64,000 nucleotides of DNA, from the NCBI GenBank assembly GCA_024233455.1, contig JACKPP010000002.1, positions 434,001 to 498,000 on the forward strand, read 5' to 3'. A model generated the notes under the pieces. That model did not search any database. It was not told where the DNA came from and saw nothing but the letters and a program-made list of their open reading frames with translations. A program made the position numbers and the translations under genes. The DNA is from Chlamydiales bacterium (GTDB lineage: Bacteria > Chlamydiota > Chlamydiia > Chlamydiales > JACKPQ01). Shown piece by piece: positions 7,266 to 15,230 of this stretch. Position 1 is the stretch's first letter, and each line of letters begins with the position of its first letter.

Positions 7266-9451
7266 ACGACGGGATCGACCGCCCGCTCGACTACCTCGTG
7301 CCTGAAAACTGCTTCCCTACACTTGGCATGCGCACCACAGTCCCCTTGCGCGGCCGCAGCGTCAAAGGAACTATTATAGCCTTTAAAGATACTCCTGAAG
7401 TCAAAAACGCCTTGGCATTGCAAGCGCTTCTGCCCGAAGAAGCACACCTACCACCAGAGCTCTTTGAGCTGGCCAACTGGATGAGCATCTACTACGCCTG
7501 TCCTTTGCGCCGCGTCATCCGCTCGATGCTTCCCTCTCTTTTGCGTGGAAAATCCAAAACCAAAACCCAGCGGTTTGTCCAAAAAAACCTCTCCACCCTG
7601 GAGCTTACCGACCTCTGCGCCGAAATTCGCCGCACATCTCAATCTCAAGCGCGCGTGCTTGACTGCATTCTCAAACACCCCCAGGGCATTCTCCTCACCG
7701 AACTGATGGAAAAAGCCGGCGTCTCCAAATCACCCATCGATACCCTCACAAAAAAAAACATCCTAATCCAAAATGAACTCACCTTAGATCGATCCCTTCT
7801 AGAGACTGCCGAATTTTTTCCTACCCGTCCTAAAACCCTCAACCAAGAGCAAAGTCACGCCCTGGATAGCATCACCTCCGATCTGGACCAAAAAATCTTC
7901 TCTCCGCACCTTATCCATGGAATCACCGGCAGTGGCAAAACCGAAATCTACATTCAAGCCATCACCCATGCCCTAGCCCAAAATCTCGGGGTGATTCTCT
8001 TAGTTCCTGAAATAGCACTCACAACGCAAACCATTGAGCGCCTCAAATCGCGCATTCCCCAAAAAATTGCCATTCTCCACCACCGCCTCTCAGATGGTGA
8101 ACGCTTTGACACCTGGCAAAACATTCGTCGAGGGGATATCCAGCTTGCCGTTGGTGCAAGGTCGGCCCTTTTCAGTCCCATCCAGAATTTGGGCCTTATC
8201 ATCATCGACGAAGAACAAGAAAACTCCTACAAACAAACCGACGAAATGCCCTGTTACAACGCCCGCGATGTGGCCATCATGCGTGCTAAATTCTCCCACG
8301 CTACTGTACTCCTGGGCAGTGCAACGCCCTCACTCGAAAGCTTTCACAACGCCCAAATTGGCAAATACAAACTCCACACCCTAACCACCCGGGCCACCAA
8401 AGCCGCTCTGCCTACCGTACACGTGATCGACATGAAAACCGAATACGAAAAAAACAGCGGCTTTACTCTCTTCTCCCAACCTCTGCTATCTGGCATCAAA
8501 GAACGGTTCCAAAAAGGAGAGCAGTGCCTCCTCTTTCTAAATCGACGCGGCTACCATCCTCTTCGCACTTGCAAATCCTGCGGCAAAACCCTCAAATGCC
8601 CCCACTGTGACATCACCCTCACCTTCCACAAAACCATAGACACCCTCTTTTGCCATACATGCAGCCACTCCATCTCGCCACCACCGCGCACCTGTCCCTA
8701 CTGCAACGCTCATGACGCCCTCCAATACAAAGGTGCAGGCACAGAGCAAATCGAAAGAGCCCTCCACGCCATCTTTCCCGACATTCGCACCCTGCGCATG
8801 GATGCTGATACCACCAAACACAAAGGCAGCCATGACAAACTCTTCAAACAATTCAAAGCTGGCAAAGCCGACGTTCTCATCGGCACTCAAATGATCGCCA
8901 AAGGGCTCCACTTTCCATCCGTCACCCTCGTGGGTGTCCTCAACTCTGACAGCGGGCTCAACATCCCCGATTTCAGAGCCTCAGAAAACACCTTTCAGCT
9001 ACTGGCCCAAGTAGCCGGACGCTCAGGCCGTGGACAACTTCCTGGCAGCGTCATCATTCAAACCCTCACACCCGACCATCCCATCATCTTGCACGCAGCA
9101 ACTGAAGACTACTCATCCTTCTTCGCCCAAGAAATGTCGGTGCGAAAGCTCTTCGACTACCCGCCCTACGTGCACCTAGCACGTCTTATCTTCAGCTCTG
9201 AAAACGAAACCCTGGCTCGAGAAACCGCCATCGATTACCGCAACAAACTAGCCCAGCACCTACCTCCATCACTCTTACTACTTCCTGTCACCCCCTGCGG
9301 CTGTGCCAAAATCAAACAGCGCTTTCGCTACCAATTCCTTATCAAAGGCAAACACTTACTTTCACTTACCAATGCATTATCTAAATTAATCCCCTCATCT
9401 CGTAAAGTTTCTATTTTAATTGATGTTGATCCGATTTCTGTTTACTTTTAA
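7238..9451 (+). CDS. priA: Primosomal helicase PriA
   Basis: 737 residues. 3'-5' DNA helicase that restarts stalled replication forks. An N-terminal DNA-binding domain (about 1-110) precedes the helicase: HGITGSGKTEIY (Walker A), IIIDEEQENSYKQ (motif II), GSATPSLESF (motif III), QVAGRSGRG (motif VI). Eight zinc-binding cysteines are arranged as CKSC, CPHC, CHTC and CPYC. Motif II reads DEEQ where E. coli PriA has DEEH, a change worth noting. The start at MRPVVSVLLDDG (7238) has GGAAA seven bases upstream; a TTG at 7226 is less likely. Confidence 0.96.
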   Translation: MRPVVSVLLDDGIDRPLDYLVPENCFPTLGMRTTVPLRGRSVKGTIIAFKDTPEVKNALALQALLPEEAHLPPELFELANWMSIYYACPLRRVIRSMLPSLLRGKSKTKTQRFVQKNLSTLELTDLCAEIRRTSQSQARVLDCILKHPQGILLTELMEKAGVSKSPIDTLTKKNILIQNELTLDRSLLETAEFFPTRPKTLNQEQSHALDSITSDLDQKIFSPHLIHGITGSGKTEIYIQAITHALAQNLGVILLVPEIALTTQTIERLKSRIPQKIAILHHRLSDGERFDTWQNIRRGDIQLAVGARSALFSPIQNLGLIIIDEEQENSYKQTDEMPCYNARDVAIMRAKFSHATVLLGSATPSLESFHNAQIGKYKLHTLTTRATKAALPTVHVIDMKTEYEKNSGFTLFSQPLLSGIKERFQKGEQCLLFLNRRGYHPLRTCKSCGKTLKCPHCDITLTFHKTIDTLFCHTCSHSISPPPRTCPYCNAHDALQYKGAGTEQIERALHAIFPDIRTLRMDADTTKHKGSHDKLFKQFKAGKADVLIGTQMIAKGLHFPSVTLVGVLNSDSGLNIPDFRASENTFQLLAQVAGRSGRGQLPGSVIIQTLTPDHPIILHAATEDYSSFFAQEMSVRKLFDYPPYVHLARLIFSSENETLARETAIDYRNKLAQHLPPSLLLLPVTPCGCAKIKQRFRYQFLIKGKHLLSLTNALSKLIPSSRKVSILIDVDPISVYF

Positions 9452-9470
9452 ACTACTCATTTTGCATACT
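9441..9470 (+). promoter_or_regulatory. Possible promoter of the coiled-coil membrane protein gene
   Basis: TTTACT (9441-9446), 18 bp, CATACT (9465-9470), overlapping the end of priA. A strong ribosome-binding site, TTGGAGG (9483-9489), precedes the ATG at 9496. Confidence 0.4.
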
Positions 9471-9495
9471 CCCGCCTTTAACTTGGAGGTTACAT

Positions 9496-11229
9496 ATGAT
9501 TCACGCAATGGGAAACTGTTTAATGCCTGCAGAGGCATCCACAACACAAACTCTTCTTAGGAAGGCAAGAGATACTTATGATGCAGACCCAGCATCACCA
9601 CTGCCAGCGCTTGGCTGCGCCTATGCTGCGGTTTTTGTGGGCACTACTTTTGACGCCATCTGCTTAATTGGCAAAGCTGCTCACCGCATCTCACCATTCA
9701 GTACGCTTGAGACAGAAGAAGACCGCGACGCAAACTTTGTAGTGCGTACATTTATTCACATCAAGTGGAGCTGCACAACCCTTGCCCAAGCGGTACAAAT
9801 CGTTGCATTCGCCATGCTCTTTGGTCCGGCCTACCTAACTGTGGCTACCTTTGAATCCATTTTCTGTGACAGGGTCACCATCTATAAGGGAGCCATCGAT
9901 AAGAACGATTGGGCCAAAGACCGACATGACCCCGCTGAGCAATACAAAGCAAAGGCTGAGTCCTTCAAAGCAAAGGCTGAGTTCTACGAAGCAAAGTTTG
10001 AGGATGAAAAGAAAAAAAGAATAGCTACAGAGGAAACATTAACAACAACACGAGCCCATTATGTAAAAGCAAAAGAAGAGCTTAAACAAGCTCCAAAATC
10101 ACAGCGCTCAGATACTACAAACGAAGCTGCTGGTGAAGAAGCTACAAACGATTTTGAAGACAGCGAAGACTATACTGATTCCCCTCTGGCGCCTTCTCCA
10201 AAAAAATCAAGTACAAAGGAAGGGACACCACCTACTGGTACTGCTCCTGCATCGACCGAGACTACGGAGCCTGAGGAATCATCAAAAGTGCCTCCTCAAG
10301 CTCCAAAATCACATTCTGTAGCTACTCAAAGCGAAGTTGCTACTGAAGACACTACTAAACTGGTTAATACCCAGCCTCAAAAACAAACTGAGGTTCAGAA
10401 ACTCAAAACTATGAAAGCCGAGTTTGAAGAAAAAAGAGAAACAACTCAATATCCAACTCCTGAGGATAAACAAACACCACAGGTTCTTCAAGTTGTGATC
10501 GATGCTGCTCAAAAAGAACAGGCCAAGTTGGATGCGAATCCTTCTTCTGAAAATGAAACGCATACCAACGCCTCCAGTCAACAGCCAGTGGCTACAGAGA
10601 GTGAGAAAGCAGAGACTAAGGAAGGAGAATCATCATCCACCAACAATGCAGCTCCTGCACCGACCGTGACTGGTGAGTCTGGGAAAGCAGAGGCATCATC
10701 TACGACTCCTCCAACCACCCCTCCACAGTCAAAACGCGAATCTGAGCTACAAGAGCTTGAAAAAACTCCCGTATCTCCAATTACCAAAAAAACTCAAGCC
10801 GAACCTGCTATTGAAAACGGCAAAAAGAATCTAACTAATTGCAAGAGTATCATCGGTCCAAATGGAAGAATGGCTAATTTTCTGCAAATGATAATGAAGA
10901 GATCTGATGAAGAGACCCAAAACAAAGCTACAGAAATTGTGGATAAAGCCAAAGAAAGAGTTCAACCATTAATTGATTTGTTTGAAAATACTATTGGTAT
11001 AGACAATCTTAACCCTACTATTTTCCGCAACACATGCGTGTACAAAGGCAATAAAATCGAAGTTAGAACTGCGCTTAGGTACACAGCCACGGAGCTAGAG
11101 ACATTAAACAAGGAAGTTCATGACCTTTGGAAATTAGCCAACATCACACCCAGCACTGCATCTATCACGGGCAACACTGCATCTCAGAAGGCCTCTACAT
11201 TCATCTCACAAAAACAACTGTTTTCATAG
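9496..11229 (+). CDS. Inc-like membrane protein with coiled coil and long disordered region
   Basis: 577 residues, function not recognised. Two hydrophobic segments (about residues 36-60 and 95-122) are separated by a 35-residue loop. A charged coiled coil with the repeated unit AESFKAKAEFYEAKFE (about 155-195) comes next. A low-complexity Thr/Glu/Ser/Pro-rich region (about 200-440) is probably unstructured. A folded C-terminus (about 450-577) holds NCKSIIGPNGRMANF. The paired hydrophobic segments plus a cytosolic tail suggest an inclusion-membrane or otherwise secreted protein, but the loop is longer than in typical chlamydial Inc proteins. It stands alone between priA and lysS, with a strong ribosome-binding site and a terminator directly downstream. 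Confidence 0.7.
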   Translation: MIHAMGNCLMPAEASTTQTLLRKARDTYDADPASPLPALGCAYAAVFVGTTFDAICLIGKAAHRISPFSTLETEEDRDANFVVRTFIHIKWSCTTLAQAVQIVAFAMLFGPAYLTVATFESIFCDRVTIYKGAIDKNDWAKDRHDPAEQYKAKAESFKAKAEFYEAKFEDEKKKRIATEETLTTTRAHYVKAKEELKQAPKSQRSDTTNEAAGEEATNDFEDSEDYTDSPLAPSPKKSSTKEGTPPTGTAPASTETTEPEESSKVPPQAPKSHSVATQSEVATEDTTKLVNTQPQKQTEVQKLKTMKAEFEEKRETTQYPTPEDKQTPQVLQVVIDAAQKEQAKLDANPSSENETHTNASSQQPVATESEKAETKEGESSSTNNAAPAPTVTGESGKAEASSTTPPTTPPQSKRESELQELEKTPVSPITKKTQAEPAIENGKKNLTNCKSIIGPNGRMANFLQMIMKRSDEETQNKATEIVDKAKERVQPLIDLFENTIGIDNLNPTIFRNTCVYKGNKIEVRTALRYTATELETLNKEVHDLWKLANITPSTASITGNTASQKASTFISQKQLFS

Positions 11230-11256
11230 CAGCTCCTATTTAATAAAGCCATACTA

Positions 11257-11286
11257 AAAAGCACTTGGGACACCCCAAGTGCTTTT
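11257..11286 (+). terminator. Rho-independent terminator
   Basis: Perfect 13-bp stem AAAAGCACTTGGG / CCCAAGTGCTTTT around the loop ACAC, ending in TTTT, 27 bp after the stop of the coiled-coil gene. The A-rich left arm means it could also act on the other strand. The remaining 240 bp up to lysS hold no believable gene; only the lysS promoter candidate is seen there. Confidence 0.85.
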
Positions 11287-11491
11287 ATCACCAGTGAAAT
11301 CTGCTCTATATTGGCTTAAATTTCTAATGATAAAAATTTTGACTGGCCTTGAAATTTGTTGTGGATCCAATGATGACTCGCACAACGCCAAGGCACAAGA
11401 GAGCATCCGTTGCCAGCATCTCCACGCGGACAGACCCATTCAGCAAGCATCAAAAAAATACCACCAAGCAATCTTCCCTTTCTAACTCATC

Positions 11492-11520
11492 TTGAAAAGA
11501 ATCTCCCAGCTAGCTAAAAT
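11492..11520 (+). promoter_or_regulatory. Promoter candidate of lysS
   Basis: TTGAAA (11492-11497), 17 bp, TAAAAT (11515-11520), then eight bases and the ATG. No ribosome-binding site fits between. Transcription would start within a base or two of the AUG. Confidence 0.55.
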
Positions 11521-11528
11521 GACAGCTT

Positions 11529-13823
11529 ATGACCTTACATATTGACAAGTTGATTTGGGAAGCCTATCCCCACCTGAAAGTAGGAGTACTCCTGCTTAAA
11601 AATATCGATAATACCGTCGTGAATCACGAGATTATCGAATTTTTGCGCAAAGTAGAACACAATAGCAAAAATAAATTTGGGCAAATTGATTTGGCTAATG
11701 TGGACAAAATTGTTGATTGGCGAAAGGCCTATCGCTCATTTGGCTATAAGCCCTCATCGACTAGAAGCTCGGTTGAGGCGCTAGTGCGCCGGACAGTTGC
11801 CGATAAGCAACTACCCGATATTAACCCTGTTGTAAACCTTTACAATGCCGTATCTATCCAACATGTTCTACCAGCTGGTGCCGATGATTTGGATCAGGTC
11901 AAGGGTACGCTGCGCCTATGCGTTGCCAAGGGCGATGAGCACTTTGTAATGCTTGGCCAAAGCGAGCCCGAAGCAGTAAAGCCAGGTGAAGTCATCTACC
12001 GCGATGATAGGGAAGTCACCACAAAGGCCTGGAATTACCGCGAGTGCGATAGAACCAAAATTACCCAAGCGACCAAAAACGCATGCCTTGTCATTGAAGG
12101 GCTAGAACACGCCTCTCTGAGTGAGATGGCCCACGCCTTAAGAGAGCTTCGCGATCTTATCACGCGCTACTGCGGTGGCACTGCAAAAGCTTACTTACTC
12201 GATTGCAACTATCCGGAAATTTCAACAGCATCAGAAGTGGATAGCCGCCCCATTCCAATCGAAATTCCCCAGCCCGACTACCACCAGCATGAGGCTTTTC
12301 AAACTCGCCTAACAAAGCTCAATGAAATTCAAGAGCTGGGCATAGACCCCTACCCTGCCAAGTTTGAACCCACCCATAGCGTATCTGCAATTGATGCCAA
12401 ATACGAAAAAGAGGCAATCGGCACTTTTGATGAGGCTTGCGCTGGTGATACCGATGAAGTGGCTGTGGCCGGGCGCATCGTTTTGTTTCGCGCCATGGGA
12501 ACGAATATCTTTGCGCATATTTTAGATGAGACGCGCAAAATTCAAGTGGTCTTTAATAAGGACCATACCCAAGTTATAGGGTTAACCGGAGAGTTAACGC
12601 CGATTAAATTCATCGAAAAAAAACTCGACTTGGGCGATATCATCGGGGTCCATGGTCATCTATTCCGGACTCAAAAAGGCGAGCTCACTCTTTTTGTGAA
12701 AACCTGTCAGTTGCTTTGTAAAACGCTGCTGCCTCTTCCTGATAAGCATAAGGGGCTAACCGATAAAGGCACCCGCTACCGCAAGCGCTGGCTGGATTTG
12801 ATCACGCACCAAAATGTGGCTGAAGAGCTGCGTTTGCGCTCTCGCGTTATTGCCGGTGTGCGCCGCTACTTTGAACAGCACGCTTTCTTGGAGGTGGAAA
12901 CACCTATTTTGCAAAACATCTATGGCGGAGCCAATGCTCGCCCGTTCACATCGCATCTAAACGCCCTATCACAAGATATGTACTTGCGCATCGCGCTGGA
13001 AATTGCACTTAAAAAACTGCTGGTAGGCGGTGTCAACCGCATCTACGAAATCGGCAAGGTCTTTCGCAATGAGGGTATTGATCGCACGCACAATCCCGAA
13101 TTTACCATGCTCGAGTGTTATGCAGCTTACTGGGATTACGACGATGTGATGCGCTTTACGGAAAATCTCTACGAAACCTTAGCACTTGATATCTTCGGAT
13201 CAACAGTGATTGGAGAGCGCACCGATTCAAAAGGAAATGCGCATACGATCGATTTAAAAGCGCCCTGGATTCGTATGACGATGAAAGATGCCATTAAAAC
13301 TTATGGGAAAATCGATGTCGATAATCTCTCTGTCGATGAGATGAAAAAACATCTAGAAGGCAAAGTGGATCCTGATAAGCTTTCCGATAGCCAAAAGGGA
13401 CATCTGGTCGCTATGCTATTTGAAGAGTATGCTGAACATCATTTGATTCAACCTCACCACATTATCGACCATCCCATTGAGACAACTCCCCTTTGTAAGT
13501 TGCATCGCGATCCAGAGTTCCGCAAAGAAGGGCTTGTCGAGCGCTTTGAAAGCTTTATCTTAGGGATGGAGTGTTGCAATGCCTACACTGAGCTTAATGA
13601 CCCCATTCTGCAGCGCCAGTTGCTTGAAACCCAAGCGAAAATGCGCGATGCTGGTGATGATGAGGCCAATCCCATGGATGAGGAGTTTCTAGAGGCCATC
13701 TGCCAAGGCATGCCGCCAGCTGGAGGTTTAGGCATCGGAATCGACCGGCTCTGTATGCTCTTTACCGGCGTTCATTCCATTCGCGACATTCTCTTCTTTC
13801 CCGTCATGCGCCCCGAAGAGTAA
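11529..13823 (+). CDS. lysS: Lysyl-tRNA synthetase (class II) with N-terminal B3/4 domain fusion
   Basis: 764 residues against about 500-530 for ordinary LysRS. Residues 1 to about 240 form a complete B3/B4-like domain (LIWEAYPHLKVGVLLLKNID at the start, YRSFGYKPSSTRSSVEAL, NPVVNLYNAVSI), the fold found in the editing module of PheRS beta and in stand-alone proteins. From about residue 245 a normal class II LysRS follows: OB-fold anticodon domain, then motif 2 (KVFRNEGIDRTHNPEFTMLE) and motif 3 (GGLGIGIDRLCMLF). There is no stop or frameshift between the two parts. The B3/4 domain might edit mischarged tRNA or bind tRNA; this is inference. lysS and cysS are neighbours in chlamydiae. Confidence 0.93.
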   Translation: MTLHIDKLIWEAYPHLKVGVLLLKNIDNTVVNHEIIEFLRKVEHNSKNKFGQIDLANVDKIVDWRKAYRSFGYKPSSTRSSVEALVRRTVADKQLPDINPVVNLYNAVSIQHVLPAGADDLDQVKGTLRLCVAKGDEHFVMLGQSEPEAVKPGEVIYRDDREVTTKAWNYRECDRTKITQATKNACLVIEGLEHASLSEMAHALRELRDLITRYCGGTAKAYLLDCNYPEISTASEVDSRPIPIEIPQPDYHQHEAFQTRLTKLNEIQELGIDPYPAKFEPTHSVSAIDAKYEKEAIGTFDEACAGDTDEVAVAGRIVLFRAMGTNIFAHILDETRKIQVVFNKDHTQVIGLTGELTPIKFIEKKLDLGDIIGVHGHLFRTQKGELTLFVKTCQLLCKTLLPLPDKHKGLTDKGTRYRKRWLDLITHQNVAEELRLRSRVIAGVRRYFEQHAFLEVETPILQNIYGGANARPFTSHLNALSQDMYLRIALEIALKKLLVGGVNRIYEIGKVFRNEGIDRTHNPEFTMLECYAAYWDYDDVMRFTENLYETLALDIFGSTVIGERTDSKGNAHTIDLKAPWIRMTMKDAIKTYGKIDVDNLSVDEMKKHLEGKVDPDKLSDSQKGHLVAMLFEEYAEHHLIQPHHIIDHPIETTPLCKLHRDPEFRKEGLVERFESFILGMECCNAYTELNDPILQRQLLETQAKMRDAGDDEANPMDEEFLEAICQGMPPAGGLGIGIDRLCMLFTGVHSIRDILFFPVMRPEE

Positions 13824-13932
13824 GCTTTAATTTCTTTGTAATCAATGCATTAACAAATGATTTTTACCTGCATATTAACCTGGGTTATTAAGTAGATATA
13901 CCTGTGGAATTACCACTAAAGACGACTTATTA

Positions 13933-14096
13933 ACCTGAGTTATGGGTTTATATCATTCATCTTCAAGCATCTTAGGCGCCATCTTGCACCCTTTTTGTGC
14001 TCATCTATAGCTTTTTGGCTATGGAATCGCAAAAAATGTCACAATCTGTCACCTAATCTACTCTGAATCTAAACAATCAAAACCCATAACTCAGGT
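13933..14096. mobile_element. MITE copy A (full length, with TATTA target duplication)
   Basis: 164 bp with perfect 17-bp terminal inverted repeats ACCTGAGTTATGGGTTT. The flanks are TATTA on both sides (13928-13932 and 14097-14101), a 5-bp target site duplication. There is no coding capacity. Its inner part is almost identical to the remnant at 29201 (reverse orientation), and its left 45 bp resemble copy C at 57823. A solo end-like sequence, AACCTGGGTT, lies just upstream near 13877. It fills most of the 368-bp gap between lysS and the next gene. Confidence 0.88.
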
Positions 14097-14155
14097 TATT
14101 AACATGTTGATTATTAACGTTTATTTAAAGAAATCTATTTATATTTAATAATAAC

Positions 14156-14184
14156 TTTACATAAATTAACTGATAATATATAGT
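14156..14184 (+). promoter_or_regulatory. Promoter candidate of the 220-residue membrane protein gene
   Basis: TTTACA (14156-14161), 17 bp, TATAGT (14179-14184), then seven bases and ATG. Both boxes match the consensus well and leave no room for a ribosome-binding site. Confidence 0.55.
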
Positions 14185-14191
14185 TTTTATT

Positions 14192-14854
14192 ATGGTTTAT
14201 TCATCATTAGGTTATCGTCTCTATAATCATCAGATTGATCGCCCCCGTCCATGGAAACAAGAAGCTGGCCAAACAGTCGGTAATACAGGAGGCGTACTCA
14301 TTGATAATGGCACACGCCGCATTCACCATTTCATTACAGGAATCGCCCACATCCCAGCAGCTCTAATCGATTTAATTTCTGCTGTGGCCCTTTCTTGCTT
14401 TAGCGTCTGCTGCTTTGCCCTGACTGTGATTACCTTAATGAAGGTTGATGCGGTGATCAATTTTTCGAATGGTGTTTATGCTCAAACCAAAGAATATTGG
14501 AAAGGGGCCGTTATTTTCCCTATCGCGGGTATTTGTAAACGCATAATTGGCACGGTTAACCCATATTCAACCTGGGCTGCACAAGACCCATTGGGTCCAT
14601 CCTCTGCAGATACAGAAACCGACTCAGATGACAACCGCAAGCTAACTGCTGACGATTGTAACCAAGCAATTATCGACTGCCAAGCCTGTATCGATAGTAT
14701 TACTGATAGATTAGCGGGATCTTTACTTACAGAGGCAAAAACAAGAACTCTACCTGAAGAGGTGTTGCGCGACGAGTATCGAGATAAGCTAGAAACCTAC
14801 AGAGAAGTAAAATTGATGTGGGAATCTGAACTACGCCAGCTCAACTGCAGATAG
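14192..14854 (+). CDS. Inc-like membrane protein
   Basis: 220 residues, not recognised. Hydrophilic N-terminus (1-45), a long hydrophobic stretch that can span twice (about 46-83), a polar loop, another hydrophobic segment (about 104-120), then a soluble helical tail with repeated Cys-containing segments (QAIIDCQACIDSI). Membrane hairpin plus cytosolic helix is the pattern of inclusion-membrane proteins. Preceded by MITE copy A and a good promoter directly abutting the start codon, with no ribosome-binding site. It converges on the minus-strand cysS operon with only two bases between the stops. Confidence 0.65.
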   Translation: MVYSSLGYRLYNHQIDRPRPWKQEAGQTVGNTGGVLIDNGTRRIHHFITGIAHIPAALIDLISAVALSCFSVCCFALTVITLMKVDAVINFSNGVYAQTKEYWKGAVIFPIAGICKRIIGTVNPYSTWAAQDPLGPSSADTETDSDDNRKLTADDCNQAIIDCQACIDSITDRLAGSLLTEAKTRTLPEEVLRDEYRDKLETYREVKLMWESELRQLNCR

Positions 14855-14856
14855 GA

Positions 14857-14988
14857 CTACTCAAGTGAGCTAACGTAGTCTTGAATAAGCTGGATGGCAC
14901 CTTCAGGATCGTTATTCTCTAGACACTCAGCAATGGCAATATCAACGCTCTCTTTGCTAAGCGGGATCTCTAATACATCTGTACTCAC
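14857..14988 (-). CDS. Small 43-residue protein at the end of the cysS operon
   Basis: GTG start overlapping the stop of the upstream 81-residue gene by GTGA. The product is acidic and helical (MSTDVLEIPLSKESVDIAIA at the N-terminus, then ECLENNDPEGAIQLIQDYVSSLE). The four-base overlap and clean amphipathic sequence argue that it is translated. Function unknown; it may work with the winged-helix protein encoded just before it. Confidence 0.55.
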   Translation of the reverse strand: MSTDVLEIPLSKESVDIAIAECLENNDPEGAIQLIQDYVSSLE

Positions 14989-15230
14989 GATTCACTCATT
15001 AATTGGTTAACAAGAACGACTCCATTATCAGATAAGTGTACTTTTTTGTCACCGTCCTTTTTAATGAAATGACAACTAGCCAGTACTTGCACAATGTTGT
15101 TTACCGATGCAGTGCCAAAGCCCAGCTTTTCACCTACAAGGTAACAATCGATAGATGTGTGGATATCCCCTTGGATTAGCGCTAATTCATGCAGCTTAAG
15201 TAAAAAATTTTCTTCCTTGGTTTTTCTCAT
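14985..15230 (-). CDS. Small winged-helix-like protein
   Basis: 81 residues. Predicted helices around SIDCYLVGEKLGFGTASVNN and IVQVLASCHFIKKDGDKKVHL resemble a winged-helix fold: recognition helix followed by a beta wing ending in HLSDNGVVLVNQL. Probably a nucleic-acid-binding or regulatory protein. The start overlaps the cysS stop by four bases, so it is coupled to cysS. Specific role unknown. Confidence 0.7.
   Translation of the reverse strand: MRKTKEENFLLKLHELALIQGDIHTSIDCYLVGEKLGFGTASVNNIVQVLASCHFIKKDGDKKVHLSDNGVVLVNQLMSES

Noticed and set aside
8537..8911. 124-codon minus-strand frame in priA
   Set aside because: It lies entirely opposite the PriA helicase and zinc region, with no ribosome-binding site.
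11279..11485. 68-codon open frame between the terminator and lysS
   Set aside because: It starts inside the terminator hairpin, has no ribosome-binding site and reads as non-protein-like sequence; the lysS promoter follows it.
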